Assembly: GCA_030146445.1 (NCBI GenBank)
Contig: JASLBT010000081.1
Location: forward strand, 1-5,308
Source of the DNA: Segetibacter sp.
Lineage (GTDB): Bacteria > Bacteroidota > Bacteroidia > Chitinophagales > Chitinophagaceae
DNA: 5,308 nucleotides
Reading direction: 5' to 3'
The translations under genes and the position numbers were made by a program. This document shows, piece by piece, positions 1 to 4,352 of this stretch (position 1 is the first letter of the stretch; each line of letters opens with the position of its first letter). The notes below the pieces were generated by a model. The model was not told the origin of the DNA. It did no database searches and saw only the letters and a list, made by a program, of their open reading frames with translations.

Positions 1-71
1 GAAAGCGTTTGTTCGAAGATCTTGCCTGATTGTTGCGCAAAAAATTGCCATAATGTTTGCCTTTCATCCAT
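1..71 (-). CDS. Osmoprotectant ABC transporter permease, N-terminal fragment (runs off left edge)
   Basis: Only the first 23 codons are present; the gene continues beyond base 1. On the minus strand an ATG at 71-69 opens a frame with no stop, reading MDERQTLWQFFAQQSGKIFE and then QTL. An aromatic-rich stretch followed by a short amphipathic QQSGKIFEQTL segment, just ahead of where the first membrane helix would start, is what I expect from permeases of the OpuCB/ProW/YehY type. In Bacteroidota these are often fused to the substrate-binding domain, but the fusion cannot be seen here. The start overlaps the end of the upstream ATPase by 8 nt (ATGGATGA), a typical translationally coupled arrangement that supports subunits of one importer. 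A second ATG in another frame (67-65) and a third (51-49) give less family-like peptides. The assignment rests on a short peptide plus context. Confidence 0.6.
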   Translation of the reverse strand, partial: MDERQTLWQFFAQQSGKIFEQTL

Positions 72-1032
72 GCAGACTGGTTTTGTACAGTGTAAAGGCG
101 GCCATTAACCGCGCTATGTCAAAATGTTTTGTTATGCCTGACTTTACAATGGTACCAGTCGGATCTCCCGGATGTTGACCGGACGATAGCAGTTCCACGG
201 CTGACCATAGGGTTGTGCCCAGGTTCATTGCAGTGCCATTTCCGCGCAGCTCAGTAAGCGGCAGGAGTTCGAAAATGTCGTCGAGTGTGAGCGCATGAAG
301 TTCTAACGACAGCCGGTTGTTGTTTAGAAATCCGTTAACAAACTCATTTGCCGGCTTAAAAAGCAGATCGGCGGGGCGGCCGGTCTGTACGATTACGCCT
401 TTGTCCATCAGGCAAATGCGGTCGCCGAGTTCAAAGGCTTCCTGTACATCGTGTGTAACCAGAACTACGGTCTTCATCCTGAATTCTTCAAGTTCACGAA
501 ATTCTTTTTTTATTGCAGTGCGCGTGACCGGGTCGAGTGCACCAAAGGGTTCGTCCATTAGTAAAACCGGCGGATCGGCTGCGAGCGCCCGGGCCAGTCC
601 GACCCTTTGCTGCTGCCCTCCACTGAGTTGGCCAGGGTATAATCGTGCATATTTGGCGGGTGGAAGATGGAGTTTTTCCAGCAGCTCAAAGGATCGCTGT
701 TCTATCCGCTGTTTGTTCCATTTTAATAGCGCTGGTACAATGGCGATGTTTTCAGCAACCGTATAATGGGGAAAAAGTCCGTTGTGCTGTAATACATAGC
801 CAATGCTTCTTCTCAGGCTTTCCGGCTGCTGAACACCAATGTCTGTACCGTTTACTTCAATTTTGCCCAATGAAGGTTCAACCAGTCGGTTGATCATACG
901 CAGCGTAGTGGTTTTGCCACAGCCACTTGTGCCGAGTAAAACCATATTCTCCCCTTCCTTTACTTCGAAGGAGATGTTGTTCACAGCGCGGTTTCTGCCG
1001 TACAATTTGCTTACCTCTGCTAACTTTATCAA
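64..1032 (-). CDS. Osmoprotectant (glycine betaine/choline) ABC transporter ATP-binding protein, OpuCA/ProV-like
   Basis: This is the cytoplasmic ATPase subunit that drives uptake of compatible solutes through a partner permease. The 322-aa product has all nucleotide-binding motifs in order: Walker A GTSGCGKTT (34-42), Q-loop Q82, signature LSGGQ (136-140), Walker B VLLMDE (156-161), D-loop after ALD, and switch histidine H194. The close match of the LSGGQQQRVGLARAL and MDEPFGALDPVTR region to the OpuCA/ProV/OsmV group is family knowledge. After about residue 230 comes the linker NEFVNGF and then a degenerate tail of about 80 residues that resembles a single CBS-like module rather than the clear CBS pair of Bacillus OpuCA. 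The start must be TTG at 1032-1030: an in-frame stop lies 6 nt upstream and the first in-frame ATG (codon 30) falls just before Walker A. The gene lies 6 nt after the flavoenzyme stop and overlaps the permease by 8 nt. The substrate is inferred, not shown. Confidence 0.9.
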   Translation of the reverse strand: MIKLAEVSKLYGRNRAVNNISFEVKEGENMVLLGTSGCGKTTTLRMINRLVEPSLGKIEVNGTDIGVQQPESLRRSIGYVLQHNGLFPHYTVAENIAIVPALLKWNKQRIEQRSFELLEKLHLPPAKYARLYPGQLSGGQQQRVGLARALAADPPVLLMDEPFGALDPVTRTAIKKEFRELEEFRMKTVVLVTHDVQEAFELGDRICLMDKGVIVQTGRPADLLFKPANEFVNGFLNNNRLSLELHALTLDDIFELLPLTELRGNGTAMNLGTTLWSAVELLSSGQHPGDPTGTIVKSGITKHFDIARLMAAFTLYKTSLHG

Positions 1033-1042
1033 CCTCGATCAT
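1018..1042 (-). promoter_or_regulatory. Ambiguous translation-start region of the ABC ATPase (TTG start versus overlapping ATG)
   Basis: Read on the minus strand, the flavoenzyme ends AAA TGA. An ATG at 1042-1040 overlaps that stop (ATGA) and opens a frame reading MIEVDKVS, a textbook ABC-ATPase N-terminus, but it then leaves the ATPase frame. Ten bases later a TTG at 1032-1030 opens the true ATPase frame reading (M)IKLAEVSKLYG, also a textbook N-terminus. GAGG sits directly against the TTG, too close for a normal Shine-Dalgarno. The TTG start is the only one that keeps the first beta strand and Walker A in one frame. Confidence 0.6.
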
Positions 1043-2421
1043 TTGTCTAGTTTCATAAATAGGTTATTAAGCGACTCTGAATATAGCGGATGAGCGAACA
1101 TCATTTCACGGATGCTTTCAGCGGTGATGCCGCCGGCCATCGCAAGTTGTAAAACCGACATGATTTCACCTCCTTCGGTACCGATGATGGCCGCGCCAAG
1201 AATTTTCCTGCTGTCGCGATCAACTATTGCTTTCATCATGCCGCGGGTATCGCCCATTTCAATTGCCCTGGCAACGTGCTCCATAGGTATGATAGCGACC
1301 TCAATGTTCAAGCCTAATTTGATCGCTTCCGTTTCGGAGAGACCTACACGGCCGAGTTGGGGATCGGTGAACATACAGTAAGGAACCACCCTGTTTTTGA
1401 TGGAGACCTTCCCGCCTTGTAGTATGTTTTTCCAGAGCACTATATGATCATTGTAGGCGACATGCGTGAATGCCGGGCCACCCTTAACATCGCCGATCGC
1501 GTATACGCCTGGCTGTGAGGTTTCAAGGTATTCATTTACTTCTATGAAATTTCGTTCGTTTAGGGTAATGCCTGCTTTCCCGGTACCAAGTTCAGCTGTC
1601 TCGGGGGTACGTCCGGTTGCCAAAAGAACATGGGAGCAATTGACTTCGATAGTTTCCTTTCCATGTTCAATAACTGCCGTGATCCCAACTCCCGCTCTGG
1701 AAAACCTTGCTGGCGTGGCACTTTTGTAAAAAGTAATACCCTCGGTTGCAAGGACATCTTCGAGGCATTCGGCAACATCGCGATCTTCTTTCGGCAGCAG
1801 CTGGGCCGAAGCCTCTACCATTGTAACCCTGCTCCCGAAGCGAAGGAACATCTGTGCAAACTCAAGTCCGATATAGCCGGCTCCAATTACCAGCAGGTGT
1901 TCGGGAACTTCTGCAATGTCCAGGATTGTCGTGGCGGTTAAATACGGAATTCCGGGCAGCCCGTCAACATCCGGAATACGTGTACTCGTTCCGGTATTGA
2001 TGAAAATTGATTCTGCCGTGATCGCGTAAGGTTCCGCACCATCTCTTACGATCTCTATTATTTTCGGACCGGTAAACCTGGCAGCGCCATACAGGATCTC
2101 CAGGTTTGGTGTTTTCTCCAATCCCTTTTCCGCGCTGCTCCTAAACCGGCTCACGATCTCGTTTTTGCGGCGAAGTATTGCGGGCATATCAATTCGAAAA
2201 GAGGGTATGTTAACCCCAAGTTTATGGCTTTCGGCTGCAAGGCGTGCAATCTTTGCAGATGCAATCAGGGTTTTAGTGGGTGTACATCCGTCGTTGATAC
2301 AGGTACCGCCAATCCAGCGTTTCTCGACGAGGGCGGTGCTCCAGCCTGCATTTGCAAGCTTTTTGGAAAGCGGAGTTCCAGCCTGTCCTGAACCAATGAC
2401 TATTGCATCGTATTTTTTCAT
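1039..2421 (-). CDS. FAD-dependent pyridine nucleotide-disulfide oxidoreductase, class I (dihydrolipoamide dehydrogenase/mercuric reductase-like)
   Basis: The enzyme family passes electrons between NAD(P)H, FAD and a cysteine pair to reduce or oxidise a disulfide-type substrate, as a cytoplasmic homodimer. The 460-aa protein has the full layout. The FAD Rossmann motif GSGQAG (10-15) is followed by an acidic E33. The redox centre GGTCINDGCTPTK has C41 and C46. The NAD(P) Rossmann motif GAGYIG (180-185) is followed by E203, which favours NADH. ATGRTP lies at 268-273, the second FAD motif AIGD has D311, and the C-terminal dimer domain carries the H444/E449 catalytic pair in HPLYSE. It lacks the N-terminal heavy-metal domain and C-terminal cysteine pair of true mercuric reductase. 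No 2-oxoacid dehydrogenase E1/E2 gene is nearby, so a housekeeping Lpd role is not supported. The substrate is unknown. The ATG start lies 6 nt after the DUF427 stop, and the stop lies 6 nt before the ATPase TTG, implying one operon. Confidence 0.92.
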   Translation of the reverse strand: MKKYDAIVIGSGQAGTPLSKKLANAGWSTALVEKRWIGGTCINDGCTPTKTLIASAKIARLAAESHKLGVNIPSFRIDMPAILRRKNEIVSRFRSSAEKGLEKTPNLEILYGAARFTGPKIIEIVRDGAEPYAITAESIFINTGTSTRIPDVDGLPGIPYLTATTILDIAEVPEHLLVIGAGYIGLEFAQMFLRFGSRVTMVEASAQLLPKEDRDVAECLEDVLATEGITFYKSATPARFSRAGVGITAVIEHGKETIEVNCSHVLLATGRTPETAELGTGKAGITLNERNFIEVNEYLETSQPGVYAIGDVKGGPAFTHVAYNDHIVLWKNILQGGKVSIKNRVVPYCMFTDPQLGRVGLSETEAIKLGLNIEVAIIPMEHVARAIEMGDTRGMMKAIVDRDSRKILGAAIIGTEGGEIMSVLQLAMAGGITAESIREMMFAHPLYSESLNNLFMKLDK

Positions 2422-2427
2422 GTAAAC

Positions 2428-2709
2428 TTATTGGCTAATCCGTACACCTTTCCAAAAAGCAATATATCCTTTGATATTTTCCGCGGCAGGCTTTGGCTCG
2501 GGGTAATACCATGCTGCATCCTTATTAACGTCGCCATTTACTTCTATCGAATGGTAGCACGCTTTTCCTTTCCACGGACAATGCGACCGGGTTGGAGACG
2601 GCCGCAAATATAAAGGGTTGACCGACCCTGGCGGAAAATAGTGGTTGTTCTCTACTACAATGGTCTCATCACTTTCTGCAATCAACACGTCGTTCCAATA
2701 TGCTCTCAT
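2428..2709 (-). CDS. DUF427 domain-containing protein
   Basis: This is a small 93-aa cytoplasmic protein with no signal peptide or membrane segment. I recognise it as DUF427 (PF04248) from its overall shape. An N-terminal strand pair (VLIAESDETIVVENNHYFPP) is followed by a proline-rich turn and the family hallmark SHCPWKGKACYHS (42-54), in which C44, W46, K47, G48 and Y52 stand out. The aromatic segment AAWYYPEPKPAAENIKGYIA and FWKGV close the domain. The family is a single compact beta-rich fold and its biochemical role is not established, so no function is assigned. The length is normal for a stand-alone DUF427. It starts at ATG 2709-2707 with no evident Shine-Dalgarno and is the first gene of the leftward transcription unit, so its promoter should lie in 2710-2904. 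The following flavoenzyme begins 6 nt after its TAA stop. Confidence 0.9.
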   Translation of the reverse strand: MRAYWNDVLIAESDETIVVENNHYFPPGSVNPLYLRPSPTRSHCPWKGKACYHSIEVNGDVNKDAAWYYPEPKPAAENIKGYIAFWKGVRISQ

Positions 2710-2729
2710 AGGCGGTCGTTATCAATGTT

Positions 2730-2832
2730 TTGTAAGATTAATCCGCTTAGAACAGCAATAACGGTCAATTAGTTTTTAAACTTAGCATATAACCTTGCAT
2801 AATGGCGTTATATCAGGAATTAATTCTTACAA
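2730..2832. repeat. Imperfect inverted repeat bracketing the intergenic core
   Basis: The plus strand at 2730-2744 reads TTGTAAGATTAATCC. The minus strand at 2832-2816 reads TTGTAAGAATTAATTCC. They are identical except for two single-base insertions, with 8 bp perfect at the outer ends, and about 71 bp lie between them. The two copies point inwards and enclose the 2787-2813 palindrome. They could be paired regulator sites for the divergent genes; the role is unproven. Confidence 0.35.
2787..2813. repeat. Perfect 7-bp inverted repeat, 13-nt spacer
   Basis: The left arm ATATAAC (2787-2793) is the exact reverse complement of the right arm GTTATAT (2807-2813), with 13 nt between them. Its position between divergent genes would suit a dimeric regulator's operator. 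A weak hairpin or chance in A/T-rich DNA is equally possible. Confidence 0.35.
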
Positions 2833-2918
2833 TAAGCATTTCTGGTTTGATTTTTATGCTTCTTCAAACTGGTGTTTCTACGTATTTTCTAAGTAAATTT
2901 CATAATGAACATTATTAA
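2802..2918 (+). CDS. Possible 38-aa single-pass membrane microprotein or leader ORF
   Basis: An ATG at 2802 opens 38 codons ending in TAA at 2916-2918. The ORF overlaps the start of the AI-2E transporter gene by 14 nt in a different frame. The peptide begins MALYQELILTISISGLIF and continues MLLQTGVSTYFLSKF with a polar end (HNEHY). Residues about 7-25 are hydrophobic enough for one membrane helix. There is no Shine-Dalgarno and I recognise no family. It could be a small membrane protein coupled to the transporter, or a chance open frame in A/T-rich DNA, where hydrophobic codons are common. Chance is the more likely explanation without conservation data. Confidence 0.2.
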   Translation: MALYQELILTISISGLIFMLLQTGVSTYFLSKFHNEHY

Positions 2919-4074
2919 GCAGCCCTTCCTGGTAAAGTTTTCATTGGTATTGTTTTGCCTGATTGCTTTTTCTTTTATTATCTATATTGGCCAGGACGTC
3001 ATTGTTCCATTCGCATTTGCAGGGTTGCTGGCGGTCTTGCTGCTGCCGTTTAACCGGCTTCTGGAAAGAAAGGGACTTGGTCGTGTTTCGGCCACATTAA
3101 TCTCGCTAACCATATTTTTCATTGCCCTGATCATAGTCGTTTACTTCCTGTTTACGCAAATAGCCAGTTTTCTCGACGATTTTCCAACGATCGAGAGAAA
3201 ACTCCAGCACCACGCCAATACTGCACAGCGTTGGATCAGTCAGAATATGCACCTGAGCAAAAGAGACCAAAACGAAGTGATTAAAGAAAGTACTGAGCAG
3301 ATTAAGGAAGCAAACGGGGGCGGCGGGTTGATTGGACAAACTTTTTTATCTGTAACCGAATTCCTGCTGGTTATCGTTTTGTTGCCCATATATTCATTTT
3401 TGATCCTTTACTATCGCGACATGATCCGCCAATTCCTGATTGAGCTTTTCCAGGACGGCCATCGGGAAAAGGTGGTAGAAGTTATCAAGGAGTCGCGGGT
3501 TATTGTATACAATTATATGCTGGGTCTCAGCGTGGAAATGGGTATAATCACCATTATTAATACCCTTGGCTTTTTACTCGTAGGCATAAAATACGCCTTT
3601 TTCCTAGGTTTGCTTGCCGCCATTCTTAACCTGATCCCCTATGTGGGTATGCTCATCGCGTCCATATTTTGTGCGCTGGTTACCTTAACCACTTCGAATA
3701 ATTTATCAGACATCATATGGGTATTAGTAGTGCTGACAGTTGTCCAATTTTTCGACAACAACATCATTATGCCGAAAATCGTTGGTTCAAAAGTAAAGAT
3801 CAACGCCCTTGTAACTATCCTCGGGGTAATCATCGGCGGAGCGCTTTGCGGCTTTTCAGGCATGTTTTTATCCATTCCGCTGATTGCTATTCTGAAAGTG
3901 ATCTTCGACCGCGTAGACGAAATGAAGCCCTGGGGTAAAATGATGGGAGATGAAATTACTTACCTCAACCGCGGTAAGCTTTATCGCCGTTATGCTGAAA
4001 TGCGAAAGAAAAGAGACGCCCTCGGCACGACTCCCAGGATTATACCCCAACCGGAAAACCATAATTTCAACTGA
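2905..4074 (+). CDS. AI-2E family transporter (PerM/TqsA-like, PF01594)
   Basis: This is a polytopic inner-membrane protein of 389 aa, normal for the family. Hydrophobic segments lie at about 9-29, 32-49 and 62-87, followed by a soluble loop rich in charged residues (about 90-145, including a GGGG linker at 138-141). More segments lie at about 148-170, 206-228, 230-260, 270-288 and 300-333. Family hallmarks are NLIPYVG (242-248), DNNIIMPKIVG (284-294) and the glycine-rich helix GVIIGGALCGFSGMFLSIPL (307-326). A basic cytoplasmic tail follows F334. The family is named for E. coli TqsA, reported to affect autoinducer-2 export, while some other members act as Na+/H+ antiporters, so the substrate here is open. 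It starts at ATG 2905 in an A/T-rich leader without Shine-Dalgarno. It stands alone on its strand: the upstream unit is divergent and the next plus-strand gene begins 278 nt later. Confidence 0.93.
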   Translation: MNIIKQPFLVKFSLVLFCLIAFSFIIYIGQDVIVPFAFAGLLAVLLLPFNRLLERKGLGRVSATLISLTIFFIALIIVVYFLFTQIASFLDDFPTIERKLQHHANTAQRWISQNMHLSKRDQNEVIKESTEQIKEANGGGGLIGQTFLSVTEFLLVIVLLPIYSFLILYYRDMIRQFLIELFQDGHREKVVEVIKESRVIVYNYMLGLSVEMGIITIINTLGFLLVGIKYAFFLGLLAAILNLIPYVGMLIASIFCALVTLTTSNNLSDIIWVLVVLTVVQFFDNNIIMPKIVGSKVKINALVTILGVIIGGALCGFSGMFLSIPLIAILKVIFDRVDEMKPWGKMMGDEITYLNRGKLYRRYAEMRKKRDALGTTPRIIPQPENHNFN

Positions 4075-4352
4075 CTCTTGTTAGTGTTATCAAAGCTCCA
4101 CTAAAAGCTGTTCTCCTTTTTCCTGCGACATTTCGTATGTTCAGCTAGCTCATACACGCTTCAGGCTGTTTTAAGCCACGGCTAAAAATTTTTAGGCTAC
4201 ATTAGTCCCGTCTTTCTGCTTCTTTGTTAACGGCTTCTATTCAAAGTTTCCAGGTACCCGAACAAGCTTACGGCCAGAGGTTATACTCCGGTAACGAGAA
4301 CAAATCGGCGCAGGGGACTAACATTTTGTACCTTTTATGTAACCAGATTATT
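4075..4352. other. Intergenic region between transporter and PAS sensor gene
   Basis: No protein-coding or RNA gene is recognisable. There is no strong GC-rich hairpin followed by a T-run after the transporter stop; the T-runs near 4117 lack a stem. A 14-bp palindrome lies at 4182-4195. The sensor frame is open upstream to 4206 (stop TAG at 4203-4205) but has no ATG before 4353. TACCTTTT at 4329-4336 is one base off the Bacteroidota -7 element and would give a very short leader, but a matching -33 element is missing. Confidence 0.5.
4164..4198. repeat. Palindrome and nested GGCT/AGCC repeats (weak terminator candidate)
   Basis: CTAAAAATTTTTAG at 4182-4195 is a perfect 14-bp palindrome. Immediately left of it are GGCT (4164-4167), AGCC (4174-4177) and GGCT (4180-4183), and GGCT recurs at 4195-4198, allowing alternative short stems. 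The only GC-containing stems are 4 bp. This could be a weak terminator about 90 nt after the transporter stop or a protein-binding palindrome; neither is demonstrated. Confidence 0.3.

Larger units (their letters stand above)
1..2709 (-). other. Probable four-gene transcription unit: DUF427, flavoenzyme, ABC ATPase, ABC permease
   Basis: All four reading frames are on the minus strand with junctions of +6 nt, +6 nt and -8 nt. None of the junctions has room for a terminator or an independent promoter. The unit therefore probably starts upstream of 2709 and extends beyond base 1. This is inferred from spacing only. Confidence 0.75.
2710..2904. promoter_or_regulatory. Divergent intergenic region with promoters for the leftward unit and the AI-2E gene
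   Basis: This 195-bp A/T-rich gap separates two divergently read units and must hold both promoters. The best leftward match to the Bacteroidota -7 element (TAnnTTTG) is TAAGTTTA at 2784-2777 on the minus strand, one base off, with no convincing -33 TTTG at the right distance. No clear rightward promoter was found. The region contains two inverted repeats and a small ORF, listed separately. Confidence 0.5.

Noticed and set aside
317..1093. Plus-strand open frames (317-766, 645-893, 839-1093) opposite the ABC ATPase
   Set aside because: They are antisense to a complete ATPase with all motifs, and their translations show no family-like or structured sequence.
1039..2421. Calling the flavoenzyme mercuric reductase (merA)
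   Set aside because: There is no N-terminal metal-binding domain, no C-terminal cysteine pair, and no mer genes nearby.
1112..2425. Open frames within the flavoenzyme region (plus 1112-1381, 1466-1729, 1630-1941, 2165-2425; minus 1560-1778)
   Set aside because: They are shadows in other frames of a fully conserved oxidoreductase.
3106..4062. Open frames inside the transporter gene (minus 3106-3339, 3639-3875, 3868-4062; plus 3717-3938)
   Set aside because: They are shadows of the AI-2E coding sequence with no recognisable product.
2905..4074. Calling the transporter an autoinducer-2 exporter and inferring quorum sensing
   Set aside because: The family name comes from one E. coli member. 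Others transport different substrates, and no luxS or lsr-type gene is in the window.
4075..4130. Intrinsic terminator right after the transporter stop, using the T-run near 4117
   Set aside because: No GC-rich stem precedes the T-run.
4206..4352. Upstream extension of the PAS gene to the open frame beginning at 4206
   Set aside because: The frame is open but has only TTG codons as possible starts, and the encoded residues do not look like a conserved N-terminus.
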